From Ideonella dechloratans (lineage in GTDB: Bacteria; Pseudomonadota; Gammaproteobacteria; Burkholderiales; Burkholderiaceae_C), in the NCBI RefSeq assembly GCF_021049305.1, contig NZ_CP088081.1, positions 3,658,001-3,722,000 of the forward strand: DNA of 64,000 bases, in the 5' to 3' direction. This document shows positions 1-9,124 of the stretch, piece by piece. Made by a program: the position numbers and the translations under genes. Position 1 is the first letter of the stretch, and the number at the start of each line of letters is the position of its first letter. Under the pieces are notes generated by a model that worked only from the letters and a program-made list of their open reading frames with translations, was not told where the DNA came from and ran no database searches.

Positions 1-56
1 AATTCCGGGGTGCCAGCACGCCCTGCCCGTGCCCGTCCCCACAGGAGAGCCCCACC

Positions 57-578
57 TTGGCCAGCGTCAACAAAGTCATCATCATCGGCAATCTGGGCCG
101 CGACCCGGAAGTGCGCTACACCCCCAGCGGCGCCGCCGTCTGCAACCTGCGCCTGGCCACCACCCGCAACTGGAAGAACCGCGAGAGCGGCGAGCGCCAG
201 GAAGAGACCGAATGGCACTCGGTGGTGCTGTACGACCGCCAGGCCGAGATCGCCGGCGAGTACCTGAAGAAGGGCCGCCCGGTCTACATCGAAGGCCGCC
301 TGAAGACCCGCAAGTGGCAGGACAAGGACGGCAACGACCGCTACACCACCGAGATCGTGGCCGAGACCATGCAGCTGCTGGGCGGCCGCGAGAGCATGGG
401 CGGCGGCGACGGTGGTGGCATGGACGAGGAGATGGGTGGCGGCAGTGGCGGTGGCGGCGGCTACAGCCGTCCGGCCGCCCGCCCGGCCGCCCCGCCGCGG
501 GCCCCGGCTCCCGCCCCCCGTCCCGCGCCGAAGTCGTCCACCGGCTTCGACGACATGGACGACGACATTCCGTTCTGA
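57..578 (+). CDS. ssb: Single-stranded DNA-binding protein
   Basis: Ssb coats single-stranded DNA during replication, recombination and repair and recruits partner proteins through its C-terminal tip. The 173-residue product starts [20 protein letters not shown], the conserved first strand of the bacterial SSB OB fold, which runs to about residue 110. A Gly-rich, then Pro/Ala-rich linker follows (about 115-160), and the protein ends in the acidic tip DDDIPF. The start is TTG at 57; an AGGAGAG ribosome site lies at 42-48, and the family N-terminus begins exactly here. Length and architecture are typical. No other gene is visible in bases 1-56. Highly confident. Confidence 0.97.
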   Translation: MASVNKVIIIGNLGRDPEVRYTPSGAAVCNLRLATTRNWKNRESGERQEETEWHSVVLYDRQAEIAGEYLKKGRPVYIEGRLKTRKWQDKDGNDRYTTEIVAETMQLLGGRESMGGGDGGGMDEEMGGGSGGGGGYSRPAARPAAPPRAPAPAPRPAPKSSTGFDDMDDDIPF

Positions 579-626
579 CCGTTCCGGACACACCGGCCTG
601 ATGTCTCCGCGGCTCCTGCGCGCGCG

Positions 627-2183
627 ATGAGTTCCGACGCGGCCCTGCGCCAGCAGGCCGAACGCCACGCGGACCGCCAGGAGTGGGCGCAGGCCACGGC
701 CTGCTTCGAGGCACTGCGGGCCCGCCACCCCGGCGATGCGGACGTGCTGCTGCAGCTGTCCTACATCGCCTCGCTGGCCGGCCGCCACCGGGACGCCCAC
801 GCCCACGCACTGGCCGCCGCTCAGGCCGCCCCCACCCGGCCGGACGAGGTGGCCCAGCTGGTCTCCCGGCTGCGCACCTTCAACGAGGTGCCCGCGCTGC
901 GCGCCTGCTTGGCCCGCCTGGGGCCGCCCGCGCGGGTGCCGGTGCCGCTGCTGCTGGCCTTCGCCGGCCAGCACAGCCACCTCAACCTGCACGAAGAGGC
1001 GCTGGCCCTGCTGGACGAGGCCCGGCGCCGCGAGCCCGGCCACCCCTCGGTGCTCGTCGCCCGGGGCCAGGCCCTGGTCTACCTGGGCCGTTTTGCCGAG
1101 GCCGAAGCCGAGCTGCGGGCCTGCGTGGCCCGGGCCCCGCAGGTTTCGCGCGCCTGGTGGCTGCTGGCCGGCCTGAAGACCCAGACGCCCGAGGCCAACG
1201 ACCTCGCCGCCATCCACGCCCAGCTGACCCGGCCGCAAGTGCCGCGCGAGACGGCCATCGAGCTGGCCTTTGCGCTGCACAAGGTGCTGGACGACCTGGG
1301 CCGCCACGACGAGGCCTGGCAGGCCCTGATGCTGGCCTGCCGCGCCAAGCGCGCCCTGCTGGATTACCGCCCCGAGGACAGTGTGGCCCTGGTGGATGCG
1401 CTGATGGCCCTGCCCATCCCCGACGCTGCGGCCTCGGTGCGGCCGGCCGACGGTCCGGTGCCCATCTTCATCGTCGGCATGCACCGCTCGGGCACCACGC
1501 TGCTGGAGCAGCTGCTGCACGGCCACCCGCAGGTGCAGGGCCTGGGCGAGCTCTACGACTTCACGGTGGCCATGCGTGAGGCCACCGACCACCCCTGCCG
1601 CGGCCCCATCGACCTGACGCTGGTGCAGCGCGCCGCCGCCGGGGTGGACTTTGCCGCGGTGGGCCGCCATTACCTGGACGGCCTGGCCTGGCGCCTGGGC
1701 CCCGAGGCCTGCTTCACCGACAAGCTGCCCTCGAACTTCCTGAACATCGGTTTCATCGCCCAGGCCCTGCCGCAGGCCCGCATCCTGCACCTGCGGCGCG
1801 ATGCGATGGAGGTGGGCTTTTCCAACCTGCGCGAGCTGTTCCACGAAGCGGCGCCCTATTCCTACGATCTGCAGGAACTGGGCGGCTTCTACCGCCAGTA
1901 CGAACGGCTGATGGCCCACTGGCAGCGGGTGCTGCCCGGGCGCATCCTGGACGTGGACTATGCGGCCCTGGTGCGCCGGCCCGAGGCGGTGCTGCGCGAG
2001 GTCACGGCCTTCTGCGGGCTGGATTTCACGCCGGCGATGCTGGACATTGCCAGCAGCCGGCGCGGGGTGTCCACCGCCAGCGCGGTGTCGGTGCGACAGG
2101 GCATCGTGGCACGCGAGAAGCCCAAATGGGCGCCCTACGCCACGGCCCTGCGCCCGCTCGCCCAGGCCCTGGGTCGGGCCTGA
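627..2183 (+). CDS. TPR-repeat sulfotransferase family protein
   Basis: The product has 518 residues. The first ~250 are Ala/Leu-rich helical repeats of TPR type, for example ALALLDEARRREPGHPSVLVARG and the paired helices that follow. The C-terminal half is a sulfotransferase domain. Its PAPS-binding 5'-phosphosulfate loop is visible near residue 277 as PIFIVGMHRSGTTLLEQLL, followed by the conserved HPQVQGLGE and KLPSNFLNIGFI segments. Proteins of this architecture are common in proteobacteria and are thought to sulfate small molecules or peptides, but the substrate cannot be inferred here. It follows ssb by 48 bp on the same strand. Its 3' end is 10 bp from the convergent FAH gene. Confidence 0.88.
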   Translation: MSSDAALRQQAERHADRQEWAQATACFEALRARHPGDADVLLQLSYIASLAGRHRDAHAHALAAAQAAPTRPDEVAQLVSRLRTFNEVPALRACLARLGPPARVPVPLLLAFAGQHSHLNLHEEALALLDEARRREPGHPSVLVARGQALVYLGRFAEAEAELRACVARAPQVSRAWWLLAGLKTQTPEANDLAAIHAQLTRPQVPRETAIELAFALHKVLDDLGRHDEAWQALMLACRAKRALLDYRPEDSVALVDALMALPIPDAAASVRPADGPVPIFIVGMHRSGTTLLEQLLHGHPQVQGLGELYDFTVAMREATDHPCRGPIDLTLVQRAAAGVDFAAVGRHYLDGLAWRLGPEACFTDKLPSNFLNIGFIAQALPQARILHLRRDAMEVGFSNLRELFHEAAPYSYDLQELGGFYRQYERLMAHWQRVLPGRILDVDYAALVRRPEAVLREVTAFCGLDFTPAMLDIASSRRGVSTASAVSVRQGIVAREKPKWAPYATALRPLAQALGRA

Positions 2184-2193
2184 GCCGCTCGCC

Positions 2194-2892
2194 TCACTCG
2201 GCCGCGCCGATCGTCAGCGCGATCGTGCCCACACCGGCGATCGAACCTTCCAGCACGTCGCCGGCCACCACCGCGCCCACGCCCTCGGGCGTGCCGGTGT
2301 AGATCAGGTCGCCCGGCTGCAGGTGGTAGTACTGCGACAGGTGGGCGATGATGGCCGCCACCGGGTGCACCATCTGGTCGATGTTGGAGGACTGCTTGGT
2401 CTGGCCGTTGACCCGCAGTTCGATGGCGGCGCTGACCGGATGGCCGATGACGCTGGCGGGCGCGATGGGCGAGAGCACCGCGGCGTTCTCGAAATCCTTG
2501 CCCAGGTCCCAGGGGCGCTGCTTGTCCTTGGCGGCGTTCTGCAGGTCGCGCCGGGTCATGTCCAGGCCGCAGGCGTAGCCGTACACATGCTTGAGCGCCT
2601 CGCCCTCGGCGATGCGGAAGCCCGTCACGCCGATGGCCACCACCAGCTCCATCTCGTGGTGCAGGTTCTTCGTGCCGGGGGCATAGGGCACGGTGCTGCC
2701 GCTGGGCACGTAGTGCTCGGAAGCCTTGTTGAAGTAGAACGGCGCCTCGCGGTCGGCCACCGACCCCATTTCCTTGGCATGGGCCTCGTAGTTGCGGCCG
2801 ACGCAGAAGATGCGGCGGATCGGGAAGCCCTGCTCGCTGCCCTGGATGGGCGCGATGGCGGGAACGGGTGCGGGGAAGATCAGGGATGGCAT
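2194..2892 (-). CDS. Fumarylacetoacetate hydrolase family protein
   Basis: The 232-residue product has the single-domain FAH fold of fumarylpyruvate hydrolase/YcgM-type enzymes. Visible motifs are IRRIFCVGRNYEAHAKEMG near the N-terminus, the metal-site segment HHEMELVVAIG, GLDMTRRDLQ, the basic KDKQRPWDLGKDF, and the GDLIYTGTPEGVGAV loop near the C-terminus. These enzymes cleave C-C bonds of acylpyruvates or isomerise 2-oxo acids using Mg2+, often in aromatic or tyrosine breakdown. The substrate here is not determined. The ATG at 2892 is chosen because the family N-terminus begins there. A much longer open frame continues upstream but is only an artefact of GC-rich DNA across the neighbouring activator gene. 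Confidence 0.9.
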   Translation of the reverse strand: MPSLIFPAPVPAIAPIQGSEQGFPIRRIFCVGRNYEAHAKEMGSVADREAPFYFNKASEHYVPSGSTVPYAPGTKNLHHEMELVVAIGVTGFRIAEGEALKHVYGYACGLDMTRRDLQNAAKDKQRPWDLGKDFENAAVLSPIAPASVIGHPVSAAIELRVNGQTKQSSNIDQMVHPVAAIIAHLSQYYHLQPGDLIYTGTPEGVGAVVAGDVLEGSIAGVGTIALTIGAAE

Positions 2893-3047
2893 GTGTGTGT
2901 CTTCTGCGGTGACCACGGAAAGCCCAACGGGACGCCGGGTCGCCCATCGGCCCGGCACCGCGAGGATAGCCGCGTCGGCCGGCCGCGGCCTGTCGGTTCC
3001 TGGGAAGTCCCGAGCCGCCGCAGGGTGGCCCGGTCGGCCCGGGGACC

Positions 3048-4451
<1,404 letters not shown>

Positions 4452-4461
4452 GGCGGGAGCC

Positions 4462-4519
4462 ACTGCCAAGACACTGACAACGACTGCCAGCCACTATGAC
4501 ACAACTGCCGTACTGGACA
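4462..4519. promoter_or_regulatory. Three 21-bp-spaced direct repeats between the activator gene and cydP
   Basis: The hexamer ACTGCC occurs at 4462, 4483 and 4504, exactly 21 bp apart (about two helical turns). Each copy is followed after 5-8 bases by TGACA or the close variant GGACA. This phased array sits just upstream of the sigma-54 activator start and about 105-160 bp before cydP, where enhancer (UAS) sites normally lie. The spacing and sequence are seen directly; the role as binding sites for the adjacent activator is inferred. No convincing -24/-12 (GG-N10-GC) promoter was found between the repeats and cydP. Confidence 0.55.
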
Positions 4520-4623
4520 GCGGGCCGCACAGCCGCTTGCCAGCATCGGCAGGCAAAACCACGTCAAAACAAGGACTTGCAGAAGGTGACGTGCCGGGCA
4601 CACATCTTGATACCTCAGCGGAC

Positions 4624-4815
4624 ATGAACGACAGGCCCCTGCTCCGACACCTCAGCTGGATCGTGCTGCTCAAGCTCGTCCTGCTGACGGTGCTGTGGTG
4701 GGTGTTCTTCCGTCCTGTCCAGGTGCCCGTCCATCCCGACACGGCGGCCGCGCACATTGCCCCGGGCCCCGCCCCGGCGGCTGACCCGACCGCCCCCCAA
4801 GGAGTCCGCCCGTGA
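4624..4815 (+). CDS. cydP: Cytochrome bd small subunit CydP-like
   Basis: The 63-residue protein begins MNDRPLLRHLSWIVLLKLVL, has one hydrophobic membrane segment (about 9-30), and ends in a Pro/Ala-rich tail. This matches the CydP family of short one-helix proteins encoded immediately before cydA in many beta-proteobacteria and annotated as a putative oxidase small subunit. The stop codon overlaps the cydA GTG start (GTGA), so translation is probably coupled. The precise function of CydP is not established; a role in assembly or stability of the bd oxidase is the usual suggestion. Confidence 0.8.
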   Translation: MNDRPLLRHLSWIVLLKLVLLTVLWWVFFRPVQVPVHPDTAAAHIAPGPAPAADPTAPQGVRP

Positions 4816-6383
4816 TCTCGGATCATCTCGTCGACCTGTCCCGGCTGCAATTCGCCGTGACAGCCCTCTACCACTTCCTCTTCGTGCCGCTGACGCTGGG
4901 CATGGTCTGGCTGCTCGTGATCATGGAAGTGGTCTATGTCATGACCGGCAAGCTGGTCTGGAAGGACATGACCCGCTTCTGGGGCAAGCTCTTCGGCATC
5001 AACTTCGCGCTGGGCGTCACCACCGGCATCACGATGGAGTTCCAGTTCGGCACCAACTGGGCTTACTACTCACACTATGTGGGCGACATCTTCGGCGCCC
5101 CGCTGGCCATCGAAGGGCTGATGGCCTTCTTCCTGGAATCGACCTTCATCGGCCTGTTCTTCTTCGGCTGGGATCGGCTGTCCAAGACGCAGCACCTGCT
5201 GGTGACCACGCTGATGGCGGTGGGCACCAACCTCTCGGCGCTTTGGATCCTGATCGCCAACGGCTGGATGCAGAACCCGGTCGGTGCCGAGTTCAGCTGG
5301 CAGACCATGCGCATGGAGATGACGGACTTCTGGGCCGTGGTCTTCAACCCGGACGCTCAGGCCAAGTTCGTGCACACCGTCTCGGCCGGCTATGTGACCG
5401 GCGCGATGTTCGTGTTGTCCATCAGCGCCTGGTACCTGCTGCGCGGCCGTGACGTGGAATTCGCCAAGCGCAGCTTCCGCGTGGCCGCCGCCTTCGGTCT
5501 GGCCAGCGTCTGCTCGGTGATCGTGCTGGGCGACGAATCCGGCTACACCGTGGGCGAGGCCCAGCAGACCAAGATGGCCGCCATCGAGGCCATGTGGGAG
5601 ACCGAGCCCGCCCCGGCCGGCCTGAAGCTGGTGGCCGGCATCAACGAGGCCGCGCAGAAGAACGACTGGGAAATCGAGATCCCCTACGTGATGGGCCTGA
5701 TCGGCACCCGCTCGACCAGCAAGACCATCCCCGGCATCCACGAGATCAAGCAGAAGAACCGCGAGCGCATCGTCAACGGCATCCAGGCGGTGATCGCGCT
5801 GGAGACCCTGCGCGCCCACCACGACGACGTGGCCGCCCGCGTGACGCTGGACCGCTTCCAGGCCGATCTGGGCTTCGGCCTGCTGCTCAAGAAGTACGTG
5901 GCCGACGTGCGCCAGGCCACGCCCGAGATGATCGACAAGGCGGTGGACGACACCGTGCCGCACGTCACCCCGATGTTCTGGGCCTTCCGCCTGATGGTGG
6001 GCTTCGGCTTCGCGATGCTGCTGCTCTTCGCCCTGGCCTTCTGGAGCACGCTCAAGGGCCAGTGCGGCAAGCAACGCTGGCTGCTGCGCGCGGCCCTCGT
6101 GATGCTGCCCATCCCCTGGCTGTCCTGCGAGCTGGGCTGGTTCGTGGCCGAGTACGGCCGCCAGCCCTGGACGATCTACGGCGTGCTGCCCACCCACCTG
6201 TCGGTCTCCACCCTGAGCGTGGAGAGCCTGTACGGCTCGCTGGCCGGCTTCGTGGGCTTCTACACCGTGCTGCTGGTGGTGGAGATGTACCTGATGGTCA
6301 AGTTCGCCCGCCTGGGCCCGGGCAGCCTGGGCACGGGAAGGTATCTGGACGAACCCGTGCACGCCGCCCCCGCCCACGCCTGA
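4812..6383 (+). CDS. cydA: Cytochrome bd ubiquinol oxidase subunit I
   Basis: CydA carries hemes b558, b595 and d and the quinol-oxidising Q-loop of the bd terminal oxidase in the inner membrane. The 523-residue product begins ISDHLVDLSRLQFA and has the N-terminal heme-ligand histidine (about H21, in ALYHFLFVPLTLG). It has a long E. coli-type Q-loop including GTRSTSKTIPGI and NRERIVNGIQA, and the GRQPWTIYGVLPT motif. Multiple membrane helices are evident. The GTG start at 4812 has an AAGGAG ribosome site at 4799-4804 and overlaps the cydP stop. bd oxidases have high oxygen affinity and resist sulfide and NO, which fits the sulfur-stress genes elsewhere in this window. Confidence 0.97.
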   Translation: MISDHLVDLSRLQFAVTALYHFLFVPLTLGMVWLLVIMEVVYVMTGKLVWKDMTRFWGKLFGINFALGVTTGITMEFQFGTNWAYYSHYVGDIFGAPLAIEGLMAFFLESTFIGLFFFGWDRLSKTQHLLVTTLMAVGTNLSALWILIANGWMQNPVGAEFSWQTMRMEMTDFWAVVFNPDAQAKFVHTVSAGYVTGAMFVLSISAWYLLRGRDVEFAKRSFRVAAAFGLASVCSVIVLGDESGYTVGEAQQTKMAAIEAMWETEPAPAGLKLVAGINEAAQKNDWEIEIPYVMGLIGTRSTSKTIPGIHEIKQKNRERIVNGIQAVIALETLRAHHDDVAARVTLDRFQADLGFGLLLKKYVADVRQATPEMIDKAVDDTVPHVTPMFWAFRLMVGFGFAMLLLFALAFWSTLKGQCGKQRWLLRAALVMLPIPWLSCELGWFVAEYGRQPWTIYGVLPTHLSVSTLSVESLYGSLAGFVGFYTVLLVVEMYLMVKFARLGPGSLGTGRYLDEPVHAAPAHA

Positions 6384-6402
6384 ACGAGAAAGTCACTTCA
6401 TC

Positions 6403-7545
6403 ATGTTGGACTACCCCACCCTCAAGCTCATCTGGTGGCTGCTGGTTGGCGTGCTGCTGGTCGGCTTCGCCATCATGGACGGCCATGACATGGGCGTCGG
6501 CACGCTGCTGCCCTTTGTCGGCAGGAACGACACCGAACGCCGCGTCGTGATCAACACCGTCGGCCCGCACTGGGACGGCAACCAAGTCTGGTTCATCACC
6601 GGCGGCGGCGCCATCTTCGCCGCCTGGCCGCTGGTCTACGCCACCGCCTTCAGCGGCTTCTACTGGGCCATGCTGGCGGTGCTGTGGGCCCTGTTCTTCC
6701 GCCCCGTCGGCTTCGACTACCGCAGCAAGATCGACAACCCCACCTGGCGCAGCACCTGGGACTGGGGCCTGTTCGTCGGCGGCGCCGTGCCACCGCTGAT
6801 CTTCGGCGTGGCCTTCGGCAACCTGCTGCAGGGCGTGCCCTTCCATTTCGACAACTACCTGATCTCCACCTACACCGGCAGCTTCTGGGCCCTGCTCAAC
6901 CCCTTCGCCCTGCTGACCGGCGTGGTCAGCAGCGCGATGATCACGCTGCACGGCGCGGTGTACCTGTCGCACCGCACCGAAGGGGCCGTGCAGGCCCGGG
7001 CGCAGAACGCGGCCCTGGGCGCGGCCGTGGTGATGGTGCTGGCCTTCGTGGGCGCGGGCTTCTGGCTGCACAGCGGCGCCATCCCCGGCTACGCGATCAG
7101 CTCGGCCATCGACCCGGCCGCCCTGCCCGACCCGCTGGCCAAGACGGTGGTGCGCAGCGCCGATGCCTGGTGGGCCAACTACGCCCGCTGGCCGGCGCTG
7201 TGGGCCCTGCCGGTGCTGGGCATCGTCGGCGCGCTGGGCGCCGCCCTGCTGACGCGCGCCGGCGCCACGCTCACCGCCTTCGTCGCCTCGGCCCTGGCCA
7301 TCGCCGGGGTGATCGGCACGGCAGGCGGCGCGATGTTCCCCTTCGTCATGCCCTCGTCGACCGACCTGAACTCCAGCCTGACCGTGTGGGACAGCGTCTC
7401 CAGCCACCTGACGCTGAGCCTGATGTTCTTCGCCACGCTGATCTTCATGCCGATCATCGTCTTCTACACCAGCTGGGCCTACCGCGTGATGCGCGGCAAG
7501 GTGACCGAGGCCCACATCCGGGCCAACGAGCACACCGCCTACTGA
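6403..7545 (+). CDS. cydB: Cytochrome bd ubiquinol oxidase subunit II
   Basis: The 380-residue CydB is the structural partner of CydA in the inner-membrane quinol oxidase. The N-terminus MLDYPTLKLIWWLLVGVLLVGFAIMDGHDMG and the block GPHWDGNQVWFITGGGAIFAAWP are diagnostic. About eight hydrophobic helices can be followed to the end. It lies 19 bp after cydA and 31 bp before cydX. The C-terminus (VFYTSWAYRVMRGKVT) is the usual E. coli-type ending. The length is normal and there are no anomalies. Confidence 0.97.
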   Translation: MLDYPTLKLIWWLLVGVLLVGFAIMDGHDMGVGTLLPFVGRNDTERRVVINTVGPHWDGNQVWFITGGGAIFAAWPLVYATAFSGFYWAMLAVLWALFFRPVGFDYRSKIDNPTWRSTWDWGLFVGGAVPPLIFGVAFGNLLQGVPFHFDNYLISTYTGSFWALLNPFALLTGVVSSAMITLHGAVYLSHRTEGAVQARAQNAALGAAVVMVLAFVGAGFWLHSGAIPGYAISSAIDPAALPDPLAKTVVRSADAWWANYARWPALWALPVLGIVGALGAALLTRAGATLTAFVASALAIAGVIGTAGGAMFPFVMPSSTDLNSSLTVWDSVSSHLTLSLMFFATLIFMPIIVFYTSWAYRVMRGKVTEAHIRANEHTAY

Positions 7546-7576
7546 GCCCGGCCCTCAACACCGAAAGGACGACACC

Positions 7577-7702
7577 ATGTGGTATTTCGCCTGGATCCTC
7601 GGCGTGGGCTTCGCGGTCCTGCTGGCCGTGATGAACGCGATGTGGGGCGAGAACGAGGAAGGCCGCGCCGCGGCCCGCCTGAGCGACGAGGGCGGCGTGT
7701 GA
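7577..7702 (+). CDS. cydX: Cytochrome bd small subunit CydX/CbdX
   Basis: The 41-residue protein starts MWYFAWILGVGFAVLLAVMN, the typical CydX/YbgT single-helix signature MWYFxWxLG. It ends in a short charged tail (ENEEGRAAARLSDEGGV). CydX binds CydA and is required for stable, active bd oxidase in E. coli. An AAAGGA ribosome site lies at 7564-7569. Its TGA stop overlaps the GTG start of the next gene. Confidence 0.95.
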   Translation: MWYFAWILGVGFAVLLAVMNAMWGENEEGRAAARLSDEGGV

Positions 7703-8007
7703 GCACCGCCCCTGAAGCACCGCAAGCTTCGGACGCGCCCGAGCCGGTCCGCCCGGGTCTGCACGGCCCCAGCCTGCTGCTGGGCGTGGCGCTGATGCTG
7801 GCCGGCTCGGTCTACCCGCCGCTGATGACCGACGCGCAGGGCCGGGCCGACCATGGCCTGGCCCTGCTGCTGCTGTGGGCCATGTGTGCCGGCCTGGTCC
7901 GGGGCGTGGGCTTCGTGCCGCGCTTCTGGCTGTGGCGGGCGTTGTTTTCCGGCTGGAGCAGCCTGCTGGCCCTGCTGGCTTTCGTTTTGCTCAAGTTCCT
8001 GCGCTGA
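7699..8007 (+). CDS. ybgE: Cyd operon YbgE-family membrane protein
   Basis: The 102-residue product follows cydX with a GTGA overlap. After a polar N-terminus (about 1-22) it has three hydrophobic segments: LLLGVALMLAGSVYP, ALLLLWAMCAGLVRGVGFVP and WSSLLALLAFVLLKFLR. This size, topology and position match the YbgE family encoded at the end of cyd operons. No biochemical function is established for YbgE. The identification rests mainly on operon position and topology, since sequence conservation in the family is low. Confidence 0.78.
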   Translation: MSTAPEAPQASDAPEPVRPGLHGPSLLLGVALMLAGSVYPPLMTDAQGRADHGLALLLLWAMCAGLVRGVGFVPRFWLWRALFSGWSSLLALLAFVLLKFLR

Positions 8008-8058
8008 CGCACCGTCCAGAATCGGTGCTGGAGAGAAGAGAACGAGGGGGAGACGACC

Positions 8059-8682
8059 ATGCTGTTCCGCATGCTGCTGGACGAGGCCACCGGCACGGTG
8101 AGCTATCTGCTGACCCAGGCCGAAACGGGGGATGCCGTGGTGATCGACCCGCGCGCCGCCGACGTGCCGGTGATCCGCGCCATGCTGGCCGAGCAGCGCG
8201 CCCAGCTGCGCTGGGTGCTGCGCACCCATGCCCATGACGCCCAGCGCGCGCCCGCCGAGCAGGCGGCGCTCGACCAGCTGGGGGCCCCCTGGGTGCAGCA
8301 GCGCCCGCCGGCCCAGCCACTGCTGCCACTGGGTGACGACTACATCGAGGTGCTGGCCACCCCCGGCCACACCCCGGACTGCCTGAGCTTCCGCTGGCGC
8401 GACCGGCTGTTCTGCGGCGATCTGCTGGTCGTCGATGGCTGCCACTACCAGACCCGGCCGGCCCAGCCCCAGTCGCTGTGAGACAGCGTGCACGACGTGG
8501 TCTTCCGCCTGCCCGACGAGACCCTGCTGTTCGCCGGCTGCGCCCGGCGCGGCCGCATGGTGGCCACGGTGGGCGAGCAGCGGCGCTGGCACCCCTGGTT
8601 CGGCAACACCAGCCGTGACGCCTTCCTGACCCGGGTGGCCAGCCTGCCGCCGCGGGCCGACGAGCGCCCCGCCGCGCACTGA
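8059..8682 (+). pseudogene. MBL-fold persulfide-dioxygenase-like gene with in-frame stop and degenerate metal site
   Basis: The frame reads as an MBL-fold protein up to residue 140, meets TGA at 8479-8481 (after ...AQPQSL), and continues in the same frame with DSVHDVVFRLPDETLLF to a stop at 8682. Together these give a normal-length (~207 aa) ETHE1/GloB-like protein. A TGG-to-TGA change would explain the interruption. The active site is also eroded. The expected HxHxDH appears as THAHDAQ, and the late PGHDYKG-type ligand block appears as AGCARRG. ATPGHTPDC and FCGDLL remain intact. GTG 8488 could restart translation, but both halves would be incomplete. It follows the cyd operon by 51 bp on the same strand. 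Confidence 0.8.
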
Positions 8683-8701
8683 TCTGGATCGAACTCCCTC
8701 G

Positions 8702-8717
8702 ATACCCTGTTGGGTAT
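8702..8717. promoter_or_regulatory. Inverted repeat ATACCC-TGTT-GGGTAT, candidate CsoR/CstR operator
   Basis: A perfect 6-4-6 palindrome lies 37 bp upstream of the AhpD-like ATG. It overlaps a plausible -10 box (TATATT, 8715-8720), as expected for a repressor site. The same element recurs at 23191 and, with one mismatch, at 34706. TACCC/GGGTA palindromes are typical operators of the CsoR repressor family, and a CstR-like member is encoded at 29294. The sequence is observed; the regulator assignment is inferred. Confidence 0.65.
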
Positions 8718-8754
8718 ATTGGCGACTTTCCGCCATCCTCGCGCAGGAGTCTTC

Positions 8755-9117
8755 ATGAGCACCTTCGACCACACCGGCCTGATGCAGGACATCAATGCCC
8801 AGCTCGGCCCCTTCCGCCAGTCCCAGGCCGCCACCATGCGCGGCTTCAGCGCCATGGCCCAGGGCGCCCTGGCCGAGGGCGCGCTCAGCGCCAAGCAGAA
8901 GGAGCTGCTCGCCCTGGCCATCGGCGTCACCCAGCACTGCTCGGGCTGCATCGGCTTTCACGTCAAGGCCCTGGTGCGCCTGGGCGCCACCCGGGCCGAG
9001 CTGGAAGAGGCGCTGGGCGTGTGCGTCTACATGGGCGGCGGCCCGGCCCTGATGTACGCCGCCGAGGCCCTGAAGGCCTGGGACGTGCTGGCCCAGCCCG
9101 AGCCCGCCGTCTGCTGA
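8755..9117 (+). CDS. AhpD-like carboxymuconolactone decarboxylase family protein
   Basis: The 120-residue product has the AhpD/CMD fold signature. The central helix reads KELLALAIGVTQHCSGCIGFHVKALVRLGAT, with a redox CxxC (HCSGCIGFH), followed by the typical ELEEALGVCVYMGGGPALMYAAEAL. AhpD-like proteins of this size act as thiol-dependent peroxide or disulfide reductases. ATG 8755 has a GCAGGAG site (8742-8748). The gene has its own promoter region carrying the ATACCC-N4-GGGTAT palindrome, linking it to the SQR/rhodanese cluster. A thiol or persulfide-redox role is inferred. Its end is only 8 bp from the convergent leuA stop. Confidence 0.87.
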   Translation: MSTFDHTGLMQDINAQLGPFRQSQAATMRGFSAMAQGALAEGALSAKQKELLALAIGVTQHCSGCIGFHVKALVRLGATRAELEEALGVCVYMGGGPALMYAAEALKAWDVLAQPEPAVC

Positions 9118-9124
9118 GCAGGCC

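Noticed and set aside
4520..4623. A sigma-54 (-24/-12) promoter for cydP
   Set aside because: Only weak GG-N10-GC arrangements (such as GGGCCGCACAGCCGCT) were found, overlapping GC-rich DNA where such matches are expected by chance.
8479..8481. The TGA in the MBL gene read as selenocysteine
   Set aside because: No SECIS-like element was sought successfully, the family has Tyr/Trp-like residues here rather than Cys, and the protein also lacks other active-site residues. Nonsense mutation or sequencing error is simpler.
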